Assembly: GCF_910591885.1 (NCBI RefSeq)
Contig: NC_063272.1
Coordinates: 15,016,364-15,080,363, forward strand
From: Bombus terrestris
Lineage: Eukaryota > Arthropoda > Insecta > Hymenoptera > Apidae
Direction: 5' to 3'
DNA: 64,000 nucleotides
Position numbers and translations under genes: made by a program. The notes below the pieces were generated by a model. It ran no database searches. It was not told where the DNA came from and saw only the letters and a list, made by a program, of their open reading frames with translations. This document shows, one piece after another, positions 1 through 13,654 of this stretch (positions are counted from its first letter, which is position 1; each line of letters starts with the position of its first letter).

Positions 1-1809
1 GCGCCGGGGGTTTCGAGAGACCTTATCTCGCGATGCACCCCTTTTTCCCTTTCACGATGTTGCCGGACCTATTCGAGGATACGAAGCTGTTGCTAGGGAA
101 TGCAACGAAACAGGCTACATTGAACTTGGAATCAATCTATCACATTTCGCGTGATTCTTCTACTGAAGTTACTAAAATTAACGGGTCATTCATAAAATTC
201 ATAAATGTGTCATCTCTTGACCTTGAAATGTTCAGCGGTAGAAATTGGTTCGTGTCCTTTTTCCAAATAAAAACTCGTCGATAAGGAAGAATTAGTTTTT
301 CTCATATAATCACAAAAGTAAGGAATACGAATTTTCAAATTGGATAATATGGAATGGTGTGATGAAGGAAGCAGACAGAACGCACAGAGATCAAGTCGCC
401 ACACTGACTGTTCGGACTGTAATAACTGGTTGATAAAACAGAAAAAGTTTCAGGATCATCGTAAATGATTAACCTCATCGAGTTGCGTGAACCGGTGGAC
501 AAACACGGGGAAACGACGAAGGAAGGCGGTCCCTTTCATTGGGTAGGAAGTTGGCCCGTGTCTACTGTCTCCGGCTCATTAGCAAGGAGAACACAGCGTC
601 GATCCTCGTGCTTCTTTCGTCCGGTGGACCAACTTCTGTTGTGCCGCTTTAATTGCGCCCGTCGTCCAATCAAAGGAAACTTTTCGGCGGCTGTCGAAGA
701 CGAGGGTGGCGAAGCAGGGGGTGGAAAGTAACGGCGCACACAGCCAGAAAGTTGGAAATACCAGGACGGCGGCTGGGAATAAATGATCGATTCCTTGATA
801 ATCGCGTTAAACGCGAACGCGCGGCTACCGGGCGTAGCGGCAATCAGCTGCGAATAACGTAATTACTGGCTCGCATTACCGCACGCAGCTGCGTGGGATC
901 GGTGCCGCGTTGCGGCTCGCCTCGTTCACGCCTTCACCCTCTCGTCGGCGTAATACCTTTTTTTTCCATCAGCCCTCTCGTCGGCGCGGCGTATCGTCGC
1001 GCTTTGCCAGCGACGCGCCGAAGGATATATGGAAGAGCTTTGATCTCGCTGTTAACGCCTGCCTCTCGTCCTTCGGTTGGATTCGATTAGCGGGCGGCAA
1101 CGAGCCTGCAAAAATCCCCTGACGTTTCTGTTTTTCCGTTAGTGCGCGCGAGATTAGTGGACGTCGTGATTCGCAACGCTGCAAATAGCGAAGAAGGACG
1201 ATAGCGGAAAGCACCGAGAGCTGGCTGCACGTTGATTTTTTTCACGCTGTCTAAGTTCGTTCTACAGCTTTTTCCGCGCGGATGTTATTTGCCAAAGAGT
1301 CGTGTCGCGATATCGAATACAAAGCGGCGAGGAAAACGGAAAGCGCGGTAGTCGGAAAAAGGAAAAAGTGGAAGGGAAAAAAAGGAGAACGGAAAGGGGG
1401 AAAACAGCCCTTTTCGCCGTGACAGGCTGTTTACGTTTCGGGCTATTTAGAGTTCGTTTATGCGCGGCAAGGAATGCGGTGGCCAGTTGATTAACACTTC
1501 AAACGGGAAAACCGCATAATGCCACGTAATGACAACGTGCTCGGAAAGAGGTAACGGGCTGCGTGTCCGATAAATCGAGACCTCGTTAGAGTGGCTTTAT
1601 ACGCGGTGCGTTGGTGAAACTGCCCTCTCCTCTTTCTTCTTGTCCTACCCGATGCAAATATTGCAAATACGATGGAACATGACTTTAAACGATGTACCGC
1701 TGCCATTAGCCGATCTGCTTGGTGGTCCGTAAATTAAAAAGAAGCAGTCATAATTGAGAGGAATAAAATATGTTCCTGCAACGACTCGTTTACCTCGGTT
1801 AGCTGCTGT
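1..1809. other. non-coding stretch, nothing assigned
   Basis: Several short overlapping open frames occur on both strands, none longer than about 96 codons. They have no recognisable domain and no matching pair of splice sites. A purine-rich tract lies at about 1356-1410 on the plus strand. The sequence is CpG-rich and of the same character as most of the window. I read it as intronic or intergenic DNA. If the minus-strand exon at 38782-38971 has been read correctly, this stretch may belong to the long intron that follows it. Confidence 0.55.
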
Positions 1810-2540
1810 CGTGATTTCCAATGATAACCGAGGTATTAACACGAAGATCTTACCAAAAGACTTATTCGGGAAACATCCGATTAAATTATACTATTCTTTC
1901 TCTAAATGTTGAAGATTTCGATGGCGAAAAAATTGTATCAACCATCTTCGGCATGCAAAATCTTACTTCTTTGTCATTAGTACATGTCGAAGTAACTACT
2001 TCAGGAAAAACTCTACGTCTTTATTCATGTATATCCGTGACCTGGAAACTGCTATTACGCAGAAATAAAAGTATTTTAAATAAGGACCAGTGCATATTAT
2101 TGTACCCTTGAATATACATTATGTTTTGCAAGGTCTAGGAATAAAGAAACTAATAAACAGATTTCTATTTATGTTCCCTGTAGCCTCTAGCCAAAGGTAT
2201 AAGCTTAACTTTTTTAATAATGTCCTTTTGCTATAAATATATGAACATGCTCCCTATCATTCTATCGTCTAGTAACACTAAGAGAGTAAGGATCTGAACC
2301 AGCATAAACTTATACATTATACTTATACCCTTAAGTATTTCAATACATTTTTCCATTACAAATTCATCCACTCGTTCTTCAATCAGTCAACCTCAACTTC
2401 AACAGCACAGAACTGTAGAACAGTATAGCGATGGAATTTCGAAACTTGAAGCAAGAAACTATACCAAAAACTGGTGGTGCTAACGTTTCATATATTCCAT
2501 ATATCGATGGTATATATCGATAATGTTTCATATAACGATC
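1810..2540. other. AT-rich island
   Basis: The composition changes sharply here from CpG-rich to AT-rich and returns at about 2540. The island holds a 96-codon plus-strand frame (1821-2111) with leucine- and serine-rich sequence but no domain I can name, an AATAAA hexamer near 2141, and a short direct repeat. In that repeat an ATATATCGAT word occurs twice between two TTTCATATA words, at about 2488-2534. I could not find terminal inverted repeats, so I do not call it a transposon. It could be a decayed insertion or simply AT-rich intron. Confidence 0.4.
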
Positions 2541-5500
2541 GAATGGAAGTGAAAAATAGTCGGATAGTCGGAAGGTGGAGAGAAAGAGCGCGAAAAAGGT
2601 GATCGACCTCTCGCGGTCTGTCTAAATATTTCAAAGCTCGGTCGTCGTTCGATGCCTGGAAAATCCACGAAGTTTCTAATTCGAGTGACAGCTCCGTCGC
2701 GTGACAGACAATTATTCCACTTGTTTAACGACGTTACCGCGACTGGTGCTGGAAATATCGCACGCTTGCAGAAATATCGCGAGAAAACGGAGGCAGGCGG
2801 GCAACGTCCCGACGAAATCGATGGATCCTCGAATGGACGGGAGCGCACTCCGAGGTGTCGTCGACCCGGTTGTATGTTAATGGATAATAGGATATCCGTT
2901 ATGCTGTCGAGGTAAATCCGGTGGCGCGGATCTATTCAGTCAGCTGTACATAGATAAACCCGATACACCGCGACGAACGATGCCTTGCAGCTCTGACTCC
3001 AGCATAATTATCTCCATTTCTCGAGTATCTTTCCTTCGTCCATGCGATTCACGCCGAGATTCTCGCGGTCGAATCGGGAATCGCGAAATGAAACCCTTGG
3101 ATCCGTCACTAACGATTGTTGATGCTCTAACGACAATTAGAGAAAATTCATAATTGTATCGAATTTTGGCGGAGAATGCGTCTTGGAAGACGATCTCGAA
3201 ATTGCGAGAAGGGTTGATTTCTGGAAGGCTATTAACAGAGTTTTCTCCGTGGCTATCGTATTTTCTGTATTTTTAAAACGTTTATCGCGTGAAACCGTAG
3301 GCGCGTCCTTGCGAGACCGCGAGAACCGCCGTTTCAAATTATCGTCTCGTGTGACTTTTCCATTAACCTTCGCCTATCAAATTTACGGACCGCGTCGTCT
3401 CTCGCTAATCAGATTTAATTCGAGCCCTTCCGCGAGTGAACGCGGCTCTGCCGGGCTATTTTAAACGAATTTACTTCGATACTGTGTGGCTTCTTTTTCT
3501 TATAATAATCCTCGTTCGCGAGAATGAAAGCTGAATTAAAATCATCCTTGGATATATTCGGGAAATATCTGACAAATTGACACGCTAGATCGCCTTACTA
3601 AAGAACTAGTTATCCGTCTGGCTCTCCACGGTCTACCAGCGAACAAGCAAAGGCTATCACGATCGGATGAAAAGTGAAAGATGATCGAGAGGTGGGTAAG
3701 AAAAATACCAACGGATTAAGAGGCGGGAAAAAGAAAGATGGCGAGAGAAAGAGGTGAACGAGTGCCGTCGTGGACGGAAGAAAGACGCTCAGTGCTCTCG
3801 AACATCAAATTCAGCCCCTATGATAACAGGAGCTAAGTGTTTCGATATTTATCGGCTGCCACTTCTTCCTGACCGCTTCGCGAATGGCAGTAGATGGCGA
3901 GTAGCTTGGAGAGGCGGAGGAAAGAAAAGAAGAAGGAAGACGTGGAGTGCCGCGCTAGTGGGTTATATTTTCTGGAGAGAAGCCAAGGACAACGGCTGCG
4001 GGAACAACGACTTGGAAGAATGAACACACGGGAAACAGTACGATTCAATTTCCCCTTTCCCCATGATTCGATGGAGCTCCACCTCTTCTCTTAATCTTCA
4101 AAAATATTGGTCCCAGCGGCCAATTCGAGCGCAATTTTTCTCCGTATATGCGAGCAGGTATATATATGCGTCTCGTTGCTTGTCTTGCTCCAAGAGTCTT
4201 GGATTGGACCGTCGTCAAAAAAGAGTCGGGCCGAATTTACCTGTCAAAATCATCCCCTTGGCCGGAAAATTACGCAACGCGCACCGCGCACCGCGCGAGC
4301 TTTCTTCGAGAAGCTAATCGACGCGACAATCGCGAAATTGTCGCGACTGCTCAGACGTACGACGTGGTCTTGCCTGCATCGTTTGCGGAGAAACTAGAGA
4401 GAAAAAAGCTATATCTATGCGCCGGCAGTCCCAACGGAAATTCGTAACGAAGGGGTTTGCCCTTAACTCATTCAAATGCGAGCCTTCGTTTTCTTTTTCC
4501 ATGCGGGGCGTTGACCCTTTCGGTTCGGTGACCTTCCGCATTTACTTTCGACCGAAGAAATTTCTCCGCTGCTCTTCATCTTCGCTTCGTTGCTTTCTGC
4601 AATTTTTTACGTCAATTTCAAGTATCTACCAAGCCATAACATGCACGAAAAGTCTCTTAAATCACGCTCGGTTCAAAATCCCACGCCCTCTTACGCTCGC
4701 GTTCGTCCGATTGCATGCTGTGAAAAAAAAGATTGTTTCATCAGAGAGGAATCACAGAGTACGAGGGTTGAAACAAGAAGAAGAAGGACGCGTTAATTCC
4801 CGCTTTATTGCCCGATAACTCGATTACGCGACGTAAAAGCGGAGGTAGTCGTTCATCGTTGGCCAGATGCTTCTGTGATTAACGTTTCTTTTACTGCGTA
4901 TGTAAAGCGTTTTACGACGAGCCGCGTGCAATTATCTCGGAGATCGGTCCTTTATTATAACGACTAGCAGAGAGAGTGGCAGAGGGGTCGCGGAGGTGGA
5001 ACACGACAAGTTCACTGGGTGTACACAGATACCAGGATTCCCGCCCGAGGGAACATTAGTCCTGGGAACCAGGGAACGCTGTGCTAGCTGGTCACCAGCC
5101 GGTATCAAGGCCTGCGAGTATCACCCCGGGCTACTGGACGTTGTCCGGTCCACCCTCTCGACAGACTATCGGTCTACGGTTGGTAGCCTGCAGTCGATTC
5201 GTTGGAAAGAGAACAACGCGTTGAGTGGAAGGAGCACTCCAGGGACACAGAAATTCGGTGCTGCAACTAACGAACCGCTCTCTGCGGAATGTATGTAGAA
5301 TCACGCGGGAATACGGCGATTTTCGCGGCTGGTAGATTAAAAGGAACGTGATCGGGGTTAATCGCGTTAAAAGTAAGCGGCCCAGCCGTCGAGTCTGGAA
5401 TTGTTGGAATATCTACTCTGTCGATTTGTTTCATTAAAAAGAGCAAACTCCTATGGATTTATTGGCGAGAACCAATGATGTATAAGTCGCCGTTGACGAA

Positions 5501-5958
5501 GCGTTATGGCGAATGCCCTTTAAATCCCACGGGCGAGATACGAAAACTTGGAAATGTCGATGGAAGAGGAAGCTTCGTGTTTCGTCGTAGTAACGGAGTA
5601 AATGCGTTCGTTACTTCACGACGGTAGCACGTGAGGAATATCAACCTGCTTTTCCCGTCTTATCCGTCTGTCTTGTCTATCTCTACCCTCCATCCCTGTT
5701 CATGGCTCTTTTCTACTTTTCCTTTTCTTTCTCTTCGTCGCTATGCTCTGCCGGTAGAGCACCTTTTAGACTCGTGCGGTCGCCACGTTAATGCGCCATT
5801 AGGGGAACACCATGGCGTGATGCGAGCCGGACAAGAGGCTGTCACGAGATTCCCTAAATGCTTCTGCCTTTCACACTCGGAAAAATCATCCATTCGAACG
5901 ACACTCTCGATTTCGTCGTTGCTAGTGCGATTTATCAAACTGGCTTCGATCTTCCCTA
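2541..5958. other. non-coding stretch, nothing assigned
   Basis: This is CpG-rich sequence with only short open frames. The frame at 4996-5298 on the plus strand (100 codons) has a relatively even composition, but it has no convincing acceptor or donor and no recognised motif. A minus-strand donor-like site (CAG followed by GTAAATTC, at about 4250) has no matching exon. I see no RNA gene or repeat here. Confidence 0.5.
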
Positions 5959-6594
5959 TCACGAGATACGATCGTATCGATCTATCGTATTTCCTGTCGA
6001 AGTCGAGCGATAATAACGGAGTTTAGGGGTTGGCCAGCGTGGAATAACCCGCGTGCCTCGCATTGGCGAGAGATCGCGATACAGAAATCGTGCGACGGGA
6101 TGATCGAGACTGGGACCTGCGCGGGGGAAACTCCCGGTAAGATAACGGCAAGAGCTTCGGTATGGACGTTTATCAATGATATACGATACGCACGCGCACC
6201 TCGATATCGTCTCCAATGGTTTGCAGCTCGGAAAAGGGGTGTCCGATGTACGGCTGGCGTTATGCCACCAGGCACGCGACCCACGCTCCTCTAAATACAA
6301 ACCCACACTCCTTGAACCTGGCGCACCCTCTAACGTTTCGAGCGACGGCTTGAAGAAAAAACACGTGAAACGTAGAAGGTGCATGGCATTGACTTTTAGC
6401 ATGACGTAACTTGTAGTGACTTGATAAAAACAAGACGAAAGTCGAATGACTCGACCCTTGTAATCGCGATACGATAAAAGGCGAAGAGTCATCGAGTTCA
6501 AGTCATTGACACTCTGAGAGGTCGTTCGAAGGTTACGAGACTCACCGAGTTGATATTTTAAGCGATCGAGATTCGAGAAGGTAAAAAAGATCAT
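5959..6594 (-). other. longest open frame of the window, 211 codons, probably not a gene
   Basis: This is the longest Met-to-stop frame in 64 kb. The product is rich in Arg, Ser, Thr and Tyr and shows no domain, signal peptide or membrane helix pattern that I recognise. No good splice acceptor or donor bounds it, and other frames are also partly open across the same stretch. By a rough calculation, about 0.2 frames of this length are expected by chance in six frames of a sequence this size, so chance is a reasonable explanation. It is recorded because it is the extreme value, not because there is positive evidence for a protein. Confidence 0.15.
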
Positions 6595-9500
6595 CGATAT
6601 GTATCATAAACAACCAGAATCATTTATAGACCAAGGAATTTAACGAAATCATATCGTGTCTCGATGAAGAATTATCAAATTCAAAGTCAAACCATTTCTT
6701 CAAAATCCATGAAGGATCGCTACAATGTTACACGAATTGGAAGCTGTGGATGATACTCGAAGTAACAAACGTTAGAGTGGTCAGGGTTGTTCAACGTAAC
6801 GTAATACGTCTAGTAACCAGAACGAGCGGACCGTGCGAATGTTCCGAAATACGAACTGTGCTTGGCATTAAGAGGTTTGTCGGAGGTTTATCTGACGAAA
6901 ATGAGAACGTAGACAAGGCGTCGGGCATGGTGGAAGATGGTCGTCCTTGTGCTTGGTCGCGAACTGACGTACAAGGCTTGCAGCACATTGCACCCCCGCC
7001 GACGTTGGTATTCGCGTTAACGCAAATTTCCGCCTACCTACCCCTTCCCTCCGTGATATTACCCCGTAACGTTCCGACACTGTAGATAATTGAACGGCGT
7101 AAAGTCGGCCAGCACCGAGTCATAGTAGTTAACCTGGTACTTCCTGGCCTCGTCGGCCCGGACGCTTCCCTTCGCAGGCTGTAAATTTTTAACAACCCCG
7201 TTCTGGAAGGTCGCGTAAAACTGACAGACGTAATTAAACGGACACGCGTTACCTGGTTGAATACTTCGCCAGTCGAAATTACGTGTACCTTGTATTTAAG
7301 GAGTTTCTGACACGGTTGCTATATTAGGAAGCTGGCTGTCGTAAAAATAAAAAGTCTTAATTAATGCACTGTTTACGGTCGTCGTCGATTACGGTTTAAC
7401 ATCGTTCATTAAGTAGAAGCAAGAAAAACTTCGACATTATTAGACTACTATTAGATCAGATGAGCAATCATTTTACTTTGGATTCGGAGGAATCAATATC
7501 TTGACGTTCGCGTAGATTCTTTGATATTGCTCTGAAATCGTTCCAACTGTGTACAATAGGCCCGTGAAATTAGCGCAACTGCTTCGGAACAAGGTTAAAC
7601 GCAGCCGCATTCGGCGGAGCTTCAATCACATCGCGCGCATTTGTAGGCGGTGCACGCTCTAACGTGCGCATATGCGCTCGTTCCACTTGAATTATGCGAA
7701 TGTCCATCGTGAAAGCCACGGAATGACGTGATCTCCACGGAATTTGTATACGAGATTGCCGGTCTCGCCGAGAAATCGTCGACAAAAGTACGTTTAAGCT
7801 GCTTGATAAATCTGAACGAAGACCGTCCATTTTCATGTAGTGGGTATACCTTGTTCCTATTTTGACTCCGCTTATAATATATCAAAAATTGAAAATATAT
7901 TACAACGGAATTAAATAGGCGTTCTTTTCATCGCGTACCTATGTATTCGCAAGATACAAATGGTCGTAACACCAAGAACAATTCCCTTTCCGCTGCATTG
8001 CAGCGTTGCATCGTTAATACGCGAAGCAAACTCGAATGCAATTCGAAGTCACTTGTCGAAAGAGAGCAAGGTCAGAACTCTTAGTACCGACGATTCCCTA
8101 AATATAGCAACTATAGCAACTCGGTTCGTTTGAGGAAGACAATCGACTCTCTGTACAGGCGAATAAATTACCCGCATCCGTACACGCTGGTTCAGCGAAA
8201 GTTGCGGCGAACGTGCGCGGACTTGGCGGTGCCCGCGCGGGAATAACGCGCGCGATGTCGTCGGCGTCGTCTGGCGCGGTCTCGCGGCTTCTTTGAGCCA
8301 GTTTTCGACGGTTCTTCGTTTTCCTCGCTTTTCCTACCGTCTACAACACGCCACTTTTCGATTGAAACGCAGTGACGACAGCGACGATAGCTCGAAACAC
8401 CGTCGAAATAAATATCTTCCCCGAATCTAGACGCGACCAACTGCGTCCCCATAAGTCACCCTGTAAACTCGTCGCCGGGAAAACACGTATTTTAAACTTC
8501 GCCACTCCATACTTCTGAAGTTCGCCACTTTGAACGCGCTCGTCTCTCTAACCGCCTCTCTTCTTCTCTCCTCTCCCCCCTCCCCCCCTGCCAACTCGCG
8601 CCCGTTGACTTTTCATCCCCCGCACGCACGAGAGCATCCCTTTGCACGCCGCTGGTTTCCGGATTTCAGCAGATGCGCGTGCGGATAATGCGACCGACGA
8701 ATATCGAATATCGAGCGCGGCTAGTATTTAGCGGCGAGTGTCGAGTTTCCATGAGCCACCGATGCACCCCAGACACGTCTATGCAACGAGGGTTGCTGGG
8801 ACGAGCACACGCCGCAAATTCGTGTTCGAAGCGCGAGCCGCAAATTGCAAACGAGACACCAGATCCCGGGGATCAAGCTTTCTGTATTTCATCTTCTTCT
8901 TTTAATCGTGTTATTCTATACTACTTTTATTGTTCCCTTTTTCGCACGTTGTTTTTCGTACGGATTTCAAATTTATTATTTTTACAAAACTTCAAACTAC
9001 ACGTAGTCGTTTGCTGTTTCAAGTAGAACGCGTTCGTTCGAATTGTTTGATGATCGTTTTATAAATAAATGATGAAATCGAGAATCGGGTAAATTTCACG
9101 AATTCCTGATTCGTTCGTTAGCAAAACAAGAATTTTCGACATGCGAAATTTCGCAATCGGCGAGAATTTTCCTTCCTACCGATTCGTTTCTGTTCTTTCG
9201 CTTTAACGGCATTTTCTATAGTCATGACGATTTGTTTTCTCGCGGCAACTAGTTCTTCGGCTATTCAAGAGAGCAGCAAAAGAGAGAAAGAAGGGCGTAG
9301 AACTAACCAGAATTACGAGTTGCCAGAGCAATTAAAATTAACGAAGTAATGCACAGGGACCTCCGGCCCTTTTTTTATTTTCCGCGTCGGCCTCGAGACA
9401 CCGACTACGGATTATATCGTTATATATTATTTAAACAAACTTTGACATCCCGACCACGGTATTTCGTTCTTGGCGAGGGCATGTCTAACATTCTACCTGC

Positions 9501-12500
9501 GATTCTTGTTCAATGCTGTTGCCATAGCACGCTCCACCGACCGGAAATAATTTTCATTCCTACTTTATCTGCTGCTCTTATTTTCATTTTGCGGCAACGT
9601 CTCCTCGATTTCTACCAGCGTACCAAGGATCAAAAAATGAGAGCTGAAAGGAAGAAACAACGGACGGATGAATTTCCCATTTCTTCCTTTCTGCGTTCTA
9701 CGAGATACACTGCGGTTCATCCAAAATATCTCGAATAATTCTCCGAATTCCAGAAGAATTTATAAATTTCTAAAACTCTGTATCTCCTACAGAAACCACG
9801 ATTTCCTGTCTCTTTGGCAATAGAAATAGTTTATTCTCTGGCAGACGAACCGACATCTCTTTGCTAGTCTCAAGCGGTGAATCGATTTAAAAGATTCGCC
9901 TGGCGGTGGATGTCTCGATCCGATAGATGGATCGCGACCGATAAACTTTATAATCCATGTTTAAACGACGGGCGAACAGAGTCATGAGAAGCAACGGATG
10001 CACTAACGATGCGCTTTAATCCAGCGTTCTTTAGTCGAGGAGTACACCGACTGGAAGGTCTTCTCCTTTTCTTTCTCTGTCTCTCCTTGTTCCTCCACCC
10101 TCCGGTTAAGGCACACCACCGAGAGAGGGCTTTTATTCTCCGCGGCGGCAGCCCTCTCTCTGTTTTTCATATCCTCTCGCCTGCTCTAAAGGAGGCGGCG
10201 GAAGACAATGGAATGCTTACGTCAAAACCCGCGCGCGCCGCGTCGGTATTTCATGTCTCAATTATTTCCCACAAAAGCAGCCGGAGAAGAGCGTCGGAGG
10301 CTACCGTCCCCTCCACCCTTGATACTTCCTGGCTAACCGTCACGACGGTTAACCGGCGTGTTATCCGCCGCGAAACGGATATTTTCACCACCACCGAAGA
10401 ATGGTATCGAATTCTTGCTGGGTAGTAAAAAGGACAGCGGAGAATCCCTCGAGTTTAGAAAATTTGCAATACACAGCCCGCGCATTAACGAGTCTTTGTG
10501 TTTTTAGCCGTTCGATAAATAGATAAAGTCTTTGTTTAAAAATAGAATTGGGAAAATAAGAAAAAAGTTTGACCAAAGGATGGAAAGAACTCGATATACG
10601 GACAAAGACTCATGATTTGATAAATGGCAGGAAGTTCGAGTTGTCGGTCTAAGATTTTTCTTCGGGGAAAATTCAGATCGAACGTAAGAAATGACACATC
10701 TAAGGGACGCCATCGAACGCGGCTACACGATACAATGGAGGGACGTCAAAAACCGTAGTGGCTCGAATGGGATCACATAAATTTGCCAGACGATCGATTC
10801 GGAATTTTAGAGCGGACCTAATGGATCCTCCTTCGCGATTTGAATTCTCACAGCCGGCTTCGTGAATTATTTCCGCGGGACGGATGTCTTTTCGTGAATA
10901 ATGAAGCGTGGCTCAAGCGGTGGCTCAACTGAATCGTATGAAATCGAGATGGACCGGAGGAGTATCGATCCTAGATTTCAACTACCACCGCGATAAGAAC
11001 CTTCCCACCTCTCTCTACGTAACTGTGGTTACTTTCTCTTCGCGTTCCAGCGTAAAACCATCAAATTCCGAACGAGCAGCAACAAAGGGACAACTGAAAA
11101 AAGGAAACAGGAAGGAATTAAACCATTAAAGAATTTGAAATACCAGCAAAACAGAATGAAAGAGCACAGAGACGTCGGTTCCTCGAACGATTTCACGAGA
11201 ACCGCGTTACTTCTCAGGATTAGTAAACAGCATCAGGAATGAACGTCGAACGGCACAGGCGCGTATTAACAGCGTTAGTACGGTCGTGAACAATAAGACC
11301 GGTTTCTGCTTCCTTTGTGCTGGAAATGGTACAATGGAGGATCATGGAAGCAGCCGCAAGCTGGTCTGAGCTTTTCAAATTAAAACTGTAGTTTAGTAGC
11401 GCCACGGTCCGCGTTTTCTGGATGTTTTCACGGAGGCCTCAACCGTTGGAGTTTGTCTCTTTCCGGAAACGTATGCCCGGTATCCTGAACTAAGGAACGT
11501 TTACCTTGTCGTTTACAAGGAAATCCGTGAGTCCGATTTTCACGGTGAAAATGTCTGCTCTCGACACGCAAGAGAAATCTCGAGTCTTTCGTAAACGCAT
11601 TTCGGTGAACCGTTTTAGTGATATATCGCGGTCTGTCTTCCGACGATGGGAAAGCCAATTCTGAGAAATGGCTATGCGTTTCTTACTCGACCGACGTAAT
11701 CCGAAAACATTCTTTAACCTTCCACTGCCACCGCTGCTCTAACAATGGATAAGAGTAAACCCCGAGTAGGCCCCGAACTTCGTATTTCCAACCCGGTAAA
11801 GCAATAAGAGTAAAGTGAAATCGAACGTCACGACTTCTTTCGCGCGTCCGAAGAAATTTCCGGGACACGGAGAACTCCGTCGAGTCGTCGGCTCACCGTC
11901 GGTTATTTATTCGTCGTTTAATAAGCAATCTAAATTCCGTCCATCCTCGTGGGCCGCGACGGAACGTACCCTACCTCCAATCTGCTCAACCCCTAGCCCC
12001 ATCGACGACCCCTATCCATGCCGCTTACCGAGTCAAATCTCTGGAAATCGATCTTCCCTGGGCAACCTCTTCACCTGGATCGTTGCTACTCGCCACGAAT
12101 TCGTCACGAATTCGTCGACCACGATATTCGATAATTCACGGAATGGCAACGACCTCGTCGTCGTCATTGTCATCGTCGACGAGTTAAATCCGGTGGATAC
12201 GCTGCCACCGCGGGCAACGCTGAATTATAAATAAAGTTCGGTGGCCGGCTACGGAAAATGCAGCCGAAATTGTACGCGTCGCGCGTCGATTAGAATTTTA
12301 TCTTACCTCATCTCTGTTTCCTCCCCAATTAAATTCACCGATTAAGAAGTTCGCCACGAATATCTAAACCTCGATACGTTCTAATTGCTTCCAATTATAT
12401 TGGATTTATGAGCGCGAGCTCGGGATCTTCCTGGAAGGAGCCAGTAACGAACCCTCTTCTTCCACCCGCTAACCGGCTTTATCTTAATCTTTGCTTATCT

Positions 12501-13654
12501 TCAGATCGTATTATCGCCAACGTTTACTGGCTCGTTCTTTGACTTCTGCGTTAAACAGTTGTTACCTGGTATCTTGGTAATAGACGATAGATAGACTGCG
12601 GAGAGTTGCGTTTACCTTGCAGGATTTTACCTCGTTTGGTATCGCCGTCAATGAAGCGAATTTTTAGCGTTGTTAGTGTACATCATATGACGATTATTCG
12701 AGTATTCGTATCTCTCTTCCATTTGATAGAGCAGAGGAATATTTAGCATCTATCGTTTGAAGTTTAGCCGAGGACGTGGTTTCTGAAGAAACAAGCTCTC
12801 TTTGAATTTCAATCAAAAGAAGTACCTTGATGCGTAAGAAGATTGTCAGACCAGAGAATCGAATAGGGTCAGCATTCAGAACTCGAATAATAAACATCGT
12901 TAGTATGCACCGCTCCATCATTACCATTCGTTCTAATACTCAGTGGCTCGAACGCCTCTCCGGGGTGTCGTTCCCGATTATTACCCCGAAAGGGTTGCCA
13001 CCGACCGGGAACAACACCTGAGGGTGCACTACCTTTACCCTCCAGTGACACGTTCCTGTTGTGCTGCCTTACCCTGGTATCGGTGAAATTTTCCGCCGCT
13101 CTTTCATCCCCCACGCTCAATCTTGCGACACGTCTCGCTATTAAGCGCGCCAAGAGGGAAGATAATCGCTCCCGTGGAATCGAAATATCGTTTCTACGAT
13201 TCTTAAAGCTTCCCTTAAGACGCTGAGTTAAACATTTTCGCTACATCTACGAGTAACCAGGAACAACAAGCCCAAGGTACACTCGGTACGTGGCCGGAAA
13301 TTTTCGACGAGAACAGGAATAGGATGTTGTAAAACGAAGCAAAAATTGTCCCCAAGCGCGTAAGAACGTCCAACGAATTGCTGCATGGATGGTATGTTCC
13401 ATAAGACCAGTGTTGACTCACAAACCATAGCCAACGGTTGCGAATCGACACGCCTACGGTGATCTCGAGGCCAAGTGCGAAGGAGATTTCCACAATTAAG
13501 GTCGCGGTTGCTCCAATGCAAGAGGACCTATTTTCGCGAAGTTGGAGACATACTCGACGAACGTGGACGCCGGTTATGCTCGTCAACAGGCGAACATTGG
13601 TTTCTCTTATTCGAGGGAGAGCACCGGGTAAATTATGACTTCGCAGGGCTATGA
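6595..13654. other. non-coding stretch, nothing assigned
   Basis: This is about 7 kb of CpG-rich sequence alternating with AT-richer patches (for example about 7300-7560 and 7850-7960). A pyrimidine run with C6 and C7 tracts lies at about 8562-8589. A 138-codon plus-strand frame (10009-10425) and a 150-codon hydrophobic minus-strand frame (13215-13667) are present. Neither has a recognisable family or splice sites, and the second runs into the transposon terminus at 13655. A donor-like GAG|GTAAGA on the minus strand near 12308 has only a 51-nt frame and a poor acceptor behind it. I assign no gene. Confidence 0.5.

Noticed and set aside
12305..12366. Minus-strand donor GATGAG|GTAAGATAA with a short open frame
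   Set aside because: The only upstream acceptor (GGTTTAG) lacks a pyrimidine tract and the 51-nt frame has no recognisable content.
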